NCBI GenBank assembly: GCA_002749535.1 | Contig: MZZL01000055.1 | Coordinates: forward strand, 192,453-256,452 | Source: Apophysomyces variabilis | Taxonomy: Eukaryota > Mucoromycota > Mucoromycetes > Mucorales > Mucoraceae | Direction: 5' to 3' | DNA: 64,000 nt | Notes under the pieces: generated by a model | What the model was told of the DNA's origin: nothing | Databases searched by the model: none | Seen by the model: only the letters and a program-made list of their open reading frames with translations | In this document: positions 38,197-51,084 of the stretch, piece after piece | How the letters are laid out: each line of letters opens with the position of its first letter | Position numbering within the stretch: the stretch's first letter is position 1 | Made by a program: the position numbers and the translations under genes

Positions 38197-39251
38197 TCAG
38201 TTGTCATACTCGAATAGATGCCCAAATGCTTCTCCGCAGCCACGTTCCTTCATCCAAGCCTGAAGCATACTTAAACTGTTATGGTTTCCAAAGTTTCCAT
38301 GCAGTTCGAAAGTAACTTCTGTCATACTGTCAAACAGCCGTAAATGATCTGCACTTTCTAACGAATCGCATTTATGCTGCTCTCGCCACCTAGATGTCAT
38401 TTTGCGATGCGATGCCGGGATATCTGCCCAAGACACGGTCTTGATATCGTTGATGAATTGTGTCACATCCTGTGAAGAGAAGTTAAGTATATGATCATTC
38501 CAAAAATCGTACCTTTTTCATACTTTTTCTAATCCTTCCAAACACATGGCACCAGGTTTACCTGGGCATAGAAAACCAGTGACCCTGTAGTTAGGCGCCC
38601 AATTAACGATATGGCCACGCTGTTAACGCTTAATAAGAGGTTTCAGAACGACCAGATTAATATACCTTTTCTCGTGTCTATATAAAGAGAAGCTCAGTTC
38701 ATCATACCGTCCTATTGGTTTCTTACATAGATCATAGGAAACCAGATGTATTCGCGAAGAAATATCGTTTGTGATGTCTTTTGCTCACTGCAAAGCGCAG
38801 TCAGTTCCTTGTTACGTTCTGTTGCTATTACTTCAGCTGACGATTGGATGTGTTGTATAGCCTCAAGGATGCGTGACGCACGGTCTGGTTCATCCGTCTC
38901 GTTAAGGTGCTGCTCCAAATCTTTCGTTAACGATTCTTGAGCGTCTCGAGATAACCAAGCATTGGCTGCTGAGGGGATACTCAGTTGAAACGTTGCCGAC
39001 TGTAGAGATACACTGCACGAGACTACTAATGAGACAGGTTCCTCAGTCTGTATGGCCGTTTTGAGGTCGAACGAACAGTCAGTTATATCGCGATCCGCTA
39101 GTTTTCCTAATATGTTACGCTCGCAGTGAGAATATAGTTCTTCATACACCCTTTGATCGCGTTCCGTTCGAAAAGTAAATTCGTCATTAAAGTACATTGA
39201 CTGCAATAGCGCAATGACATTAACTGCATCTTCCAGGTTCTCGACTCCCAT
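38197..39251 (-). CDS. RWD domain protein with C-terminal DUF1115 (RWDD2-like)
   Basis: Exons 39251-38727, 38619-38524 and 38469-38197 give 297 codons in one frame. The first half is an RWD domain (EDAVNVIALLQSMYFNDEF) that looks for protein partners. After a helical linker the second half matches the DUF1115/Prp3-C type region of RWDD2 proteins: FLREYIWFPMIY, then IVNWAPNYRVTGFLCPGKPG and KTVSWADIPASHRKM. The start is uncertain. The frame stays open upstream to about 39354 but holds no ATG beyond 39251, and an acceptor-like ttgcag lies at about 39346-39351, so a small upstream exon may exist. The cellular role of RWDD2 proteins is poorly known. Confidence 0.75.
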
Positions 39252-40716
39252 GTCCTCAAGAAACCGGGCTGTGAGATCCGATTCTGGACGTACGGCTTGT
39301 AGCAGCAAGTTAGGGTAGTCACAAGGTCCATTGCAGTCTTTGCCTTCTCTGCAAGGAAAGCAGTTTCACGATAGTATACACTTCATATCTCTACGGACAA
39401 GATGCTTTGATGAATTTAGCGACTCATCATTAAAGAGTTGGATTTTTATTGTTGCTTATATGGCCTTAAATAGACAAGATCATACCCATCATAGGGATTT
39501 ATCGCAGCTGTTTTGCATAACCCAGATCGAAATGACTTGGGCAGTCTGGCTTCCTACGCTTTCATAAACGTTGTCATTATATAGTTTTCTGGGATATGTA
39601 TATCAGTAGCAGGGTCCAAAAGACAATTAGAAGTCTAAGATAAAGACTTTCCTAAATATCTGATCCTGTGTTTAAGCGATTTGTGACATACTACTACAGT
39701 TTCCTATGCGGCATGAGTTTAACACCCACAAGCGCTGTGGATTTGGCTTTATGCAAGAACACTTATAATAGAGTGTTTTCTCATTCGGTTTGCTTTACCC
39801 TTTGACGTCCGACTGCTTCACTAGCAGACATAAGCTTGATCAGCTTATATTACAGTGATGACCAAAAATACAGTACTAAAAAGGTGATTATTTCACCTAA
39901 TACTATCAGCAGTTGGATCAGCGGGACTACGCCTTACCAATCTTCCAAGAGGGTGGATTGCGCGTTCCTCAGCATAAGCAAGACTATCTGGCCAACGGTC
40001 TGTATGCCTACAGAGATCAGTGCTCTGCACGATGCGCCACCGCAGAAGAAAAAAGTATCAAAGGAAAAGAAACTTCAGGAAGGCTAAATCCTCGGTTGCT
40101 CACTCTGGAGCCTAAAGTTTTCTGTCTTACTGTTGATGAAACAAGTCTGAGAAACAAGGGTACTTCATGCCGGACAGTGGTAGCAGTCAATTGCCTTCAG
40201 CAAATGTTCATCTATATTGTGATCTGTTGAATTACCGTATGTTGTCATTATAAAGATAAAGAGCCTGTGTCTCCATAGTGATTGGATCAATGAAGTTGCT
40301 GGAAATTAGAGTAAACCTCATCATCAAAGTGTTAAGCTGCGTCATTTTATGAATGTCGCAAGCGTCAGGCCCGGGTGTGCCAGACTCCTCTTAACATTTA
40401 ACTAACTAGGAAGCATTGAATCAACATATCAGATACCTTATCCTCATATATTTAATTTCAATTTTTATCTATATCGTTACTGATCTATATCTTTCCTATC
40501 AATAATTCTTATTGTCTTTTGCTAAGACAATTGTTCGATTATCTGTAAAAAGATCCGAAGCATGACTATCACCGATTGGCCTTTCAAGCATAGTCACGAT
40601 AACAGCATACTGTACATACAAATGATGACGTAGGTTCGGATAGAACAGTAGGTCCCGTGCGGAGTGGCGAATATCTGACCCGTAGCGTTTTCGAACCTTC
40701 TTTGTTATATATTGCC
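39252..40716. other. intergenic region, no supported gene
   Basis: About 1.4 kb between divergent genes. Overlapping open frames of 80-105 codons at 39836-40230 (+) show no family motif and no splice continuity. The upstream exon of the RWD-protein gene may lie near its left edge. Confidence 0.4.
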
Positions 40717-43221
40717 ATGTCCGAGGAGGAGCAGAAAGGCAAACAAAATCTGCATCAAGTACAGGATCTCAACTTCTCAATTCAAGATATCCTCAGCGAT
40801 CATGGACCATTAGCTTCAAATGATTCTTCCTTTCAATCAATTGTACAAACAATAACGAACGAGGAGCACGATCCGCAGTCTTTTGCACAACTGCCAGCTG
40901 AACTTCAGCATTTGTTTAGCTCGAATGCTACCGAAGATTTACTTGCACCAGCGTCATCGGCAGGTCCTGACGCGTCCATCGCGCTTTCACAAGAGCATGT
41001 TGGAGAAATTGTTCAAATGTGGAGCACTGAAAAACACACGGAAAACAATGCTGCCACACCAGTATCCTCTTCCAATGATAATACATCTGTACCATTAGCT
41101 ACTACCGCTACAAATACAACTCCCATGACAGTTCCCTCTGCTGCATCTAGTCCTGGCACGCATCTTATGACACCCCAGACATCTTCACCGATTCAACATA
41201 TCCCCACTCCTCCTTCCAATCAGCTGCCCACCTCCGTCAATATGCCTACGCCAGTTAATCAACCATCGGCCCCGACACCTGGACCAGTGCAGACCAATGG
41301 TTGGTAGTGGGACTCATGTTGTTTGATTTACTCAACCGTCCCTTTTTTTTTTTTTTTGGTTGATTGATAGCCACCTCTACGACTCTGTTAGACAACATTA
41401 CTTCCCAGCTGCCTCCTGAAAGGAAAGAAAAATTTATCGAATTGTTTAGGAAGCTACAGGTAGTGGATGCTTAGATCGACATGTCGTTTCCTGATTGGCA
41501 TTACAGAATAATAGTGTTTCAGCAGACGAATTTATGGCAGAAGCAAAGATGTTGCTAGCACAACAACAATATCAACAATTAGAGGATCTAAAAAATAAAC
41601 CACCTACGCAGCAGGCGACGTCGTCCCCGCAACCAGTAACGCCGATGATAGTACAAGAGCAAGGGGACAGAAAAAGGGTATTGACGAGTTCTCAAATCCG
41701 CGCAGAAGACGCACAACGGGCGATGACAGGCATGATGTGGGTACTTACTCTAAATGGGAAAATAGATCAATTGACGATATGAAAAAAGTGCACCACAGAT
41801 AAAACGAACAAAGACAGAACACGCATCAACAAATATACCGGTCGCACCGTCAAATCCGGTACCTATATTCAAGACTCCAACTATGCCTGTTACGCCAGGG
41901 TTGCAGATTCCACGACCAGCTGCGTTACCTAACAACTCTATGTAAGAAAATTCCTGCAAACTTAACCGTGCCTAATATTGAATTTTAGGAGACCCCCGAC
42001 ATCCACAACTACTACGTCCTCAGGTCCTTCCATTGGACCGGGCGGGGACAGGATTGATTATGATACACTCACAGACGTTATGGGCTATGCAGGCGTAGAT
42101 CTTAAAGTAGGTAGTTTTGCGCGCGGAATGCATCGTTCTGATCGCAGAGACTAGGAAGAAGTTGAGCATATATTAAAAGACGGCGAAGCGTCAGCGGGAA
42201 TACTACCGGATGGAGTGGATAGATCAAAAACTCAGGATTTTATGAACCCGGACATGCTCCGAGAAACAGTCTTGAAGTTGGGTATGATCATTCAATCTTA
42301 TTATACGAAGGTGTACTTATTTCGTTGTACAAAGCAAAACCACTTACTATTACCAAAATCGATTCGGATTTTCTATCCTACTTGGCACTAGCCACACAAG
42401 ATCGACTACGGAGCCTAATAGAGCAAATGGTAGCTGCATCCAAGCATCGCGTGATGTCTCAGAACTTTGATCCGCCGCCAGTCGATGAAAATGGCCATCC
42501 ATTATACAAAATTTTGCTGCAGCAGGATGTGAAAAAGCAACTTCTCGCCATCGAGCGGGTTGAACGCGAGGAGGAACGCAAACGGAAAGAAATATTAGCG
42601 GAACGCGAACGACGCGCACAAATGGGGGATGCTGAAGGTGGGGCAGGCGGAGATGAGGATAAACCGAAGAAGAAGAAGAAGGATAAAGAGATGGGACCTG
42701 GTGTGACAGCACGCAATATGAGCGAAGATATCCGTAAAAAGCATACAAATGAAACGGCTTTAATGAGTGCTGGTGGAGTGCGAAAAAGCTGGATGTTGAC
42801 TGGGATGGGCAAGGATCAGAATAACGCAGCAGCAAATAGGTCATCACCTACCCCTGCTGTCAGTCCGCCTCCGGCAGGAACACCTACCGCAACAGGTGGC
42901 AATGTTGACCAATCTACAGATGACACACCTCGAGGCAGAGGGCGACCACGGGGCCGTAAAGGGGTAGATGCAATGTTTGGCAAACGCGGTCGTGGACGAG
43001 GCATCTCCACAGGAGGGCGCCCTGACTCTGCTCGTCAGGACAGCGGTGGAGTCGGTCTGTTTTTGCCTCCGTCAACTATTGGCCGACCGAGGTTAGGCGA
43101 GCAGGCCTCTAGAAAAGTCACCGTACGAGACGCAATCTTTGCTTTAGAACGGGATATTCAAAGTGGGCGTGATAGTGGCCAGCGGACTTTGTTAAAAACA
43201 TATAACCAATGGTTGAAATAA
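40717..43221 (+). CDS. TAF4: TFIID subunit TAF4
   Basis: Component of the general transcription factor TFIID, pairing with TAF12 through a histone-like fold. Exons 40717-41299, 41371-41459, 41507-41736, 41789-41941, 41989-42106, 42155-42281 and 42335-43221 join into 728 codons. The N-terminal half is low-complexity (Ser/Thr/Pro/Gln). A small helical block LPPERKEKFIELFRKLQ follows. The conserved C-terminal TAF4 region runs from YDTLTDVMGYAGVDLKEEVE through ITKIDSDFLSYLALATQDRL and RSLIEQMVAASKHR. A charged segment and an RGRGRPRGRKG-type AT-hook-like stretch come near the end. The closing DAIFALERDIQSGRDSGQRT is also typical. The start at 40717 (MSEEEQKG) is the first ATG of the frame. Confidence 0.9.
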
Positions 43222-45313
43222 TTCGGTCTATAATAGTGCACCTACCGACCGAATATATGGGTTGTCGATGTAATAAGGTCTTTTGAAAACGGTAAACATT
43301 GTATTCTTATGATCGAAAATAATCCTGTACTTTCGGATTGCAAGATGACCGCCATCTTTGCTTATCCAAGTTCATGCGACGATGGAGGAGTGGAGCGCCG
43401 AAGAATAATGGCTGCGAATGTGAATATGCCTATTGGTTGACAGTGTCATATGTTCTAAACCTAAAATCTATCCTTTGGATGACAGCCAAACTTCTTCTCT
43501 TCTAAAAAATCAATTGGTTTTGGTAAAGAATCAGATATTGACGTGATATTGATAGGATGTAAGATTATACACAAACTAAGGAGACGAGCTTAGACCAACA
43601 CGTCAATGCTCCATAACCTTTCCGTTGTGTTAACTGTTTATTGAATACTATTTACGCCACTCTGACACAAATTTGGCGTTCATGCGAGAATTAAGTTTGC
43701 GATAAAAGTAAACTTAGTATGCATCGTTAGTAAATAAGTTGTACTGAGATGCATATTTTGCTTACATTCACCTTGATCGTCCCGTGGACGCAAAACTCGT
43801 TAGAGCAGCATGGAGATACATTCATGGACTAGTAAATGGAAGGATTGATCTCGACGTCTTTTACTTACATGCAAAATGTATTTCAGCAGTCGGCTGGGCA
43901 CTCACGCCGCACCAAATCCATGATGGGCGTGAACACAAAGAAAAAACGTCTGGGAATGTAATGTCCACTACAGGAAAGCTCACCCATCCAATAAAAAATG
44001 TTTTGCTTGCCTGCACCGTTAGACCACAAAGAATGAAATTTAGGAATCATGATAGTATTTTCGTTTGGTTTGTTGTCTTATTGCTTTGTTGAATTTTATC
44101 TGTCCCTAATATACCTGATGCTTCAGATTGTCTTGATTGTCGGCAAGCATATGTTATCCTTGCCTACGAAGACAGATACTTACTGTAATTCCTTGGTGCT
44201 TGTGCCCGCTGTCCAGAACGGTGTGTACATTGTGAGATAGTTGAAGTATGTTGTTAAAGAGCTATTGTGTCCTGAGGTTAAGATGGTTGCATAATGGTCA
44301 CAACATTCGAACTTGTCGTACCTGGTTTCACACAATGCTTTTCTTGAATATTCCTTGTGCGTATCTATTGTTCAAGGTTGTGTGTGCATTTTCTGGAAGT
44401 GATAATGTTAATAATCATGATTGTACTAGTAGTAGGAAATTACCTTCTGCTGAGAGTCTAGCACATCATTTGCTATTCTTCTGATTTCGCGCTTCAGATA
44501 TTCGCTTACTATACTGGAATCATGCGGTTAGATAAGCATTCTGATGTCTGTGCAACTTGACTTACCAAATACCTTTCGTCATACGTTGGATTGACAGAGG
44601 TATCAATGATAAGGTAATTGAAGGTGTAGCAAATGATAAAACTAAAACAAGGGATACTACATCGTCTTGTAGTACGGAGGAACGCGTCATGGTATGACGT
44701 GTTGATGTTGGTTAGTCGGCGGATATAGGAAATCAGTTATCGATCGATGTGATAAAACAAGCTCACCCAAAAAAACAATGTAACTCAGGGATGAGTAGAC
44801 TGAAAGCATCATATGGAGAAGCAGAGCCATTGACGATCACGATGGAATGATTCTCTATTTGAACTGAGTTGTGTTACACGCATGAACTGCCAAACGGCTT
44901 TGATCAGTCCATTAATAATCGAAAGCCTATGGATTTTTTACTCAGTAAAAACGCTTGAGCATTCTGTTACGGACACTATACCAGTACCAACTTTATCATT
45001 CTCACCGCAAAGGTATACCATTCGCTGACGCAAAAGTAGCCTTTAATTGATGTAATTTACATTGCAAAAACTTGTAGTTTTGATGCTGAGCTGCGTGAAT
45101 ATTGTGCACACATGATCCAGCCACGATATACCTTATTCCCTTCTTTTCCGATGCTACTAAAAGACCATTAACTGCATCTGTCGAAGTGCAGGTTGCAATA
45201 TGATGCTACGGACATATTGGGTTACACAAACAGGAAGGGGAGATGTTTGACTGAACGGTGCGTGAATTTCATTTTGTTCGACCTTTCTGTTTTCCTCTCG
45301 TTCAATCTACACG
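43222..45313. other. intergenic region, no supported gene
   Basis: About 2.1 kb between the TAF4 3' end and the ELMO-domain gene. The longest open frame (43784-44092, +, about 100 codons) shows no motif I know. No RNA gene is recognised. The 60 bases before 45314 are C/T rich, fitting the ELMO gene promoter. Confidence 0.4.
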
Positions 45314-46825
45314 ATGATGGATTGGTTCATCTTGCTTGTTCTTAATAAGATTTACCAGTCCCCTTTATTACTCTCCGTTTATAAGGTTTACAAAGTTGTT
45401 ATTCATTTGACCAGCGGAACGACAGAGATCTATCGCGTTTGCCAAGCGGCTGCTAAGAATCTGGGACAGTCATATTCCGATAAGGAAGAAGATAGACCGC
45501 TATTAGAAAATTGGGCCGAAAATATATCTGAAAATGTTGTCTATCGCATTGGTAAGCTTATAACTTTCGTATCCCTCCCTTATAGTATTCAAACTGTGCA
45601 AACCAGATCGATCCATTCTATATTCCAAACATCTTACGGTAAATTTCATTACATATATATTCAATTGCAAAACATCAACAAACGGCGATATAGATAGGTT
45701 TTCACAAACTATATCTTAGTTAGAACGACGAGAACTGGAGTCATCAAACTGTCATATCGATGATCTGGTTCAAGCCATCATCACCAAGAAACGTTTTCGT
45801 TGTGGTTCAAACAGGTAAATAATAATAACAGCGGCATTGTTCTCTTCCATTTTTTTCTAAGAACCAAAAAATAAGTATTGCAGCCAAGGTCCTCAGAGTA
45901 TGCTTGGTGCGGATTGCAGAAACGTATCGGTTGGCCTGTGAAATCAACGAACGTGCCCATACAAAGTATGATTCGACAAACCCTCTCCATGAACAAAAAC
46001 TATTAAAGGTAGATAATTGCGGTACACTCATCAGCATCTGTTAAGCGTGGCTGTTTTTGCAGCTATGGAAAGCATTGATGCCGGACACGGAACTGAGAGC
46101 GCGGTTGACAGAGCAGTGGACAGAGGTACATCCATGATAACAAGTTTACATATCAGACTGAGGTGAACTGTGTTTGTTTCATGTCAGATCGGTTTCCAGG
46201 GTAAAGATCCTGCTACCGATTTTCGTGGTATGGGAATCCAGGGGCTCGATGATCTACTGTACTATGCCCAAACTCATCCTTCATCGGCATTGCAGACACT
46301 TACAAGCTCACATCACCCAGTGTCCTGGTAACCCACCTGCCAGTAGCAACAACATGCTTCCTAACAAGCAGTACTACAGGTACCCTTACGCAATTGTTGG
46401 GATAAATATAACACAATACGCTGTGCAAGCATTGAGAACGCGACAGCTACAACACTTTTTGTTTAAATTCGGAACAAACCGCAAGACATACCATGAGTTT
46501 TACTGTAATTCGTTTGAGAGTCTACAATTCAGGGTTTACTGAATCAGATCGATTAGGCTACCTTTTCCATAAATTCAACGAATACTGGATGTCTCAAGAG
46601 CCCCGATCGACAGTTATGGACTTTGAGCGACGATTCAAAGAATTCAAGGAACATATTAACAAGGAGCTTTTAGTTCAAGGTGCAGTCCCGCTTAACCTGC
46701 TGTTACGAAGGGCCGAGCCACAGTACACAGAAGAGCTGATTGAGTTGGAAGCCAAAGACGTGTCAAGTACTGTGAAGGACTGCTCCGCTTCAAATGCAAT
46801 CAAACAGCGGAAATCGCTTCTTTAA
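45314..46825 (+). CDS. ELMO domain-containing protein
   Basis: Exons 45314-45551, 45724-45814, 45876-46008, 46063-46125, 46188-46327, 46380-46504 and 46557-46825 join into 352 codons. The ELMO domain is clear from LWKALMPDTELRARLTEQW through EIGFQGKDPATDFRGMGIQG and LDDLLYYAQTHPS. ELMOD-type proteins act as GTPase-activating proteins for Arf-family GTPases in membrane traffic; the catalytic Arg may be the one in DFRGMG. The first 50 residues (MMDWFILLVLNKIYQSPLLL) are hydrophobic and may bind or span a membrane. The C-terminus has a helical segment with many Glu/Lys. The exon 2 acceptor was placed at 45721-45723, since the nearer one opens a stop. Confidence 0.88.
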
Positions 46826-47493
46826 TGCACCGGCTACTACAACAAGAGAGATAAAGAAGAGGAGGATAATCACATGCGTAGTGTTCTTCCGATAGTAGAC
46901 TGATAATGTTTTTCTGCCTGAAATCAATGGGTTAACGAGGCAAAAATAGCTGCTTGCTTCGAATGAGATTGGGGTGTAAAACGGTTTATTTGCAATGATC
47001 GTAAATTTCATCCAATAAGCAGGTCTGACTCCCACCGACAATGAGAAATAATGGACCTAACATAAGTGAATGCTGCCGAGACTTATTGGATACGAAAAAT
47101 TTAAGATTTCTTTTATCATGTCAAGGTCAGATTCGAACCCCTTTTCGATTAATGAAGAGTCTGGATGTAAGCATATGTACTCAAATGTTGTTTTTGTTTT
47201 CTTTTTCTCTTTTGTTTGTGGAGCCAATACGGCCTCATCCTGGTCTCGGCCCAGCAAAAACGAAATCGCCCTCAACTTAGTGATGGGCAGTCTGCTGCAA
47301 CCTTGCAACCACTTTTTCCTCCCAAATGATTTGTCATCTATCCCCAATGGAATCGGAATGCCAATAAGAGGGATGGAAATGCCTTTCTTTTTATAATGAT
47401 GTTGATGCCGACGAGGTGAGAGAGTAAGTGGTCATTGTAGGTTGAAAGATGAGGTCTTCGCCATACTATCCATTGCAAATGTATCGCGAATAA
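46826..47493. other. convergent intergenic region, no supported gene
   Basis: About 670 bases. The word ggtcagattcgaac at 47125-47138 looks like a tRNA T-arm in reverse, but no A box or acceptor pairing accompanies it. Nothing else is supported. Confidence 0.4.
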
Positions 47494-49594
47494 TTAGAAG
47501 TACTTAGGTTGCAGTTCCTCCATGGTGCTGGTAACGATAGGTGTATAGGGAGGTTGCTGCGAGTATCCAAATGGTTGTTGTGAAAATTGAAACGTCATAC
47601 TTGCATCCATAGCAGGTGTTGAATTAACGAATACTGGTGGTCCACTAGCAACAGCTGGTCCTGCTGACGCTTGTTGCGTTTCAGGTGACGAAGGCATCGA
47701 CGGCTGCTGTTTTTGTTGTTGGTCGGATCCTTTCGTCTTTTTCCCTGTTTTACGGCTGTTGTTGCTACTTTCATATCTCTGTCGCTTTTTTATGACATCG
47801 GTCTTCATGGACAATGGTCGTCGTTCGTGATGTAATTTTAGGCTACAGGAAAAGTCAGAGCGAATATCAAGTATTGAACAGCAACGCACTATAAACCGCA
47901 AGCGTTGCACAGCGGAGCGCCTTCATCATCTCGTCGCCATAGAGGAGTCGTGGTGGTTGAACAGTTGGAACAGACCAACTGAGAAGTCTCATCTTCACGT
48001 GCTTCTTTACGTGCATTGTGTGGCTTTAGTGTCTTCGGTCTGGGTGCATTGTGCAACTTTTGACTGGAATTGCATGCTTGGTCAATATCTGTGGAACCAA
48101 TCATATCACTTACTAAAGTCCACACGCATTACAAAGAAGTTCATCATCCGCTGACCTTCTCCATAAAGGTGTTGAAGTTGCGCCACAGTTAGTACAAACA
48201 GGCTTGTTTTGCGGATCGTTGACAGAGGCTGCAGAAGGTTTCCTAGATTTTTGTGAATCACTATACGGTGGAGTAGTCGGTGCTGAGGAGGGAAAGGTTG
48301 GTTGCTGTTGTCGCTGCGATAGATCGTTATAGTCGGTATATGTATTTTGGATTCTATTCCGTGATTTAAGAAAAAGGCTGGTTAAAATCTAACCTACTCA
48401 CATTGTATATTGAGAGTCATCTACCGCTGTACTCATGGAAAGTGACGACGGGTTAACTGTGGACGAAGAAGACGAGGATGTTGACAGAGATGGTGTAGTC
48501 ATACCTTGAGTTGAGGCAGCCTCTTGTGTGTTGCTTGGTTTGGTCGATCGTATGGAAATACTTGCAAGAAGCTTGTTTCGTAACGCGCCTGCTGGTGGGG
48601 GCGGCATTGCAGATCCAGAGACATACACAGCATCACTCGAAGAATTGCTTTGATTGTTAGCAGGTGATAGTGGCGAATGCTCAATGTTTGATGTCTGTTG
48701 TTGGGGAACCATAACTGGGCTGGAAGGCATGGATAAGGACATCGTTTGACCTACTGAAAAAGCAGCCATTCGATTGACAAGCACATTTTCGATAACTGGC
48801 GGCTGCCTCTGTTGAAGTTGTTGACCTTCCTCTTCTTGCTGTTGCTGCTGTTGTTGTTGGTGTTGCTGAGGTTGCGATGATGCTGAGGTTGGCATGGCGG
48901 TAACTGGGGAGTCAGATTGTGATGCAAAGTAATTGTCTATAGGTGATGCAAATCCATCAAAATTCCATGATTCGCTCATGACCACATCATTATCGTTTGG
49001 TAGAAATGAAGGTACAGCACTAAAGGCGCCAAATATATCTTCTAATTCTACCATTTGATCGCTAGCTTGATCCGACGTAAATTGGTGCAAGGTGAAGTTG
49101 TTTGTTGTTTGGAATCCGTAGTTGTTGTATGGTAACGTAGATGCAGTCATTGTAGGTTGTGGTGCGGAAGAAGCCGGCAGGTCTTGTACCGCTGTAGTCT
49201 CAACAGCGCAAGTGCGTGCCGGTTCTTCCGAAGTTTCCGCTTTGATAGATGCTACTGCACCGGTAGCTTCCTCGCAGCAAGCAGTCGCAGATGATGTTTT
49301 GGCCTGCATTGCTGCTGGTAATTCTTTTAGTGGTAGCAGTTTTGTATTCTGATAATCTAACTGGCGAGCTGTGTTAAGCGGGAGTTTACGAAATGTTGCA
49401 TTGGATTTCTCATTGAGCAGATGCTGGCGAAACCACAGTCGCCACGATAAGTTTTCCAACCGAGAGCCGTTCTCCAGGGAGTCTTTCACTTTTGTGCACA
49501 CTCTCCATGTTTTGGATAAATCTTCTTCCGAGTCTAGGTTCGAGAATGGCGAAAATGACTTGTTGCCCTTGATCTTCAAGACAAGAGGTGCCAT
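47494..49594 (-). CDS. GATA transcription factor with DUF1752 region and two zinc fingers
   Basis: Minus-strand exons 49594-48402, 48353-48114, 48063-47890 and 47842-47494 join into 651 codons. The N-terminus ([20 protein letters not shown], then [12 protein letters not shown]) is the DUF1752 region found in nitrogen-regulatory GATA factors. The middle is low complexity with polyGln (48785-48875) and polySer runs. Finger 1 is CTNC-x17-CNAC with TPLWRR. Finger 2 is CSNC-x17-CNAC with TPLWRR, followed by [20 protein letters not shown]. The fingers are separated by only about 30 residues, and each is interrupted by an intron at the same place, right after the CNACGL. I chose the ATG at 49594 ([10 protein letters not shown]) because residues upstream of it are non-conserved. 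Role: probably nitrogen catabolite control. Confidence 0.88.
48785..48875 (-). repeat. polyglutamine-coding repeat in GATA factor
   Basis: A run of CAG/CAA codons (with a few His, Glu and Leu codons) encodes a Gln-rich stretch in the activation region of the GATA factor. Such tracts are length-variable between strains. Confidence 0.7.
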
Positions 49595-51084
49595 TAGCTG
49601 TGCAGGGCAAAAACGAAAAAAGCAGACCAAAAAAATTTGCCAAGCCAGATTCACTGGAATCTGTCTGACGGCTGCATTCTATACTCCGAACAGAGTAGTG
49701 GTTATTAAACTTCCCACCATGTTCAATATGACAAATTCACTCTATCTATATCTTTATAATCCTTCATATATTACATATCAACATCTTTCTGCTATATATG
49801 AATTAGATTGATTAGCCTTAGTTAGTTATTCATAACATGTCCTCGAATGATGAGTGCTAGATGTAGAGACACCTCTTCCAAATAAAGACAAGCCGTTTTT
49901 GAGCTTTCTCTTCGAGATGTTTTCTGAATTAAACTGGATTTACCGTTAGAACCATGTTCATTGATTAGTTCAACTCTGCATGGTTAGTCGTGAAGCAAAA
50001 GAACTTTATTGGTGTTGGCGAAGTTGACAGGAGAATTCATGTGAACGAAAGGAAGTTCTGCAGGATTTGAGAGAAACAAGAAAAGGAACTCATTGGCAGT
50101 TCTGCATCATCTTATGGTGTGCTTGAAGCAATGAAACAAACTCCAAGGTTAGTGATGAAATTAGGCGCAATTTCGTACTCAAGTACCAAAAGCCCGCAAG
50201 TGTAATGAAGCCTTTGGTGCTTGTAGATGAACTTGGAGAAGAAGTTTCTGACTCGCGAGCAATATTTATCTAACACAGACAGCGCAGAGTCATCTGAATT
50301 TTCGATTTGCAGTAGTCGAGCTGATTCAGGCACATCGGCTCCGAGCTAGACCATATAATAGGGTTGTCGTTATGAACCCGTACCGTCTTTATTGCAGGTG
50401 TTGGGCTCATTTTCTGATAGATGAAAGGATGAAACAGATAGAGGACATCAATTTGCGAATCGATTATGCTAGGACATTCAAAATCGAACTACCAACATAT
50501 AAAACGTGTGGTTTTGTCGTCTCCAGGCGATGACGCCGAGGGCATTCAGTTCTACAATGGATCTATGGCGGGATCTACCAAATTGACGATCTAGAACCGA
50601 AGGTACAACGCAGCGAGTGTTCTAGTATTTAAAGTATGAAAAATTAGCCGGAGAATAGGTAAATATTACTTGTGTTGTATCAAAGGGTTCTCGTGGAAGT
50701 TTTTGTTATATTGCCTTGGCTTTTTTGTTTGAGATTGTTAGTATCCTCTGTCAATGGAAAGAAACAAACATGGATCAAACTTTTGTCTGTCGAATGTCTT
50801 AGAAAAGATACCTCTCGAGATGGTTCCTCAAACGAAAGGATCAATTACAGCACTTATGTGGCAATATCTGTTTAACTAACGTCTATGTCAGACACGGTAT
50901 GTGTGTTCTGCACATACTGCAAACTGCGCATTCGTTATTAAACCATGACCAAATTGAGTTAATTATCATCAAAAGACTGTTTCATCCAAAAAGCTATATC
51001 AAATTGTTAGCTTCATTCATTTAACTTTGGGTGAAATTTAGACCACAGGTACAGCTTAAACAGATTTATTGCTTTTAACATGGT
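49595..51084. other. intergenic region, no supported gene
   Basis: About 1.5 kb upstream of the GATA factor and downstream of VPS33. Short frames such as 50112-50333 (-) and 50672-50875 (+) lack motifs. No RNA gene is recognised. Confidence 0.4.

Noticed and set aside
39836..40230. Overlapping 80-105-codon frames upstream of TAF4
   Set aside because: Two frames compete with no conserved residues; likely chance.
43784..44092. 100-codon frame downstream of TAF4
   Set aside because: No motif or start context; the sequence around it is AT-rich intergenic.
47120..47200. Sequence like a reversed tRNA T-arm (ggtcagattcgaacccc)
   Set aside because: No matching A box, anticodon arm or acceptor pairing on either strand; treated as chance.
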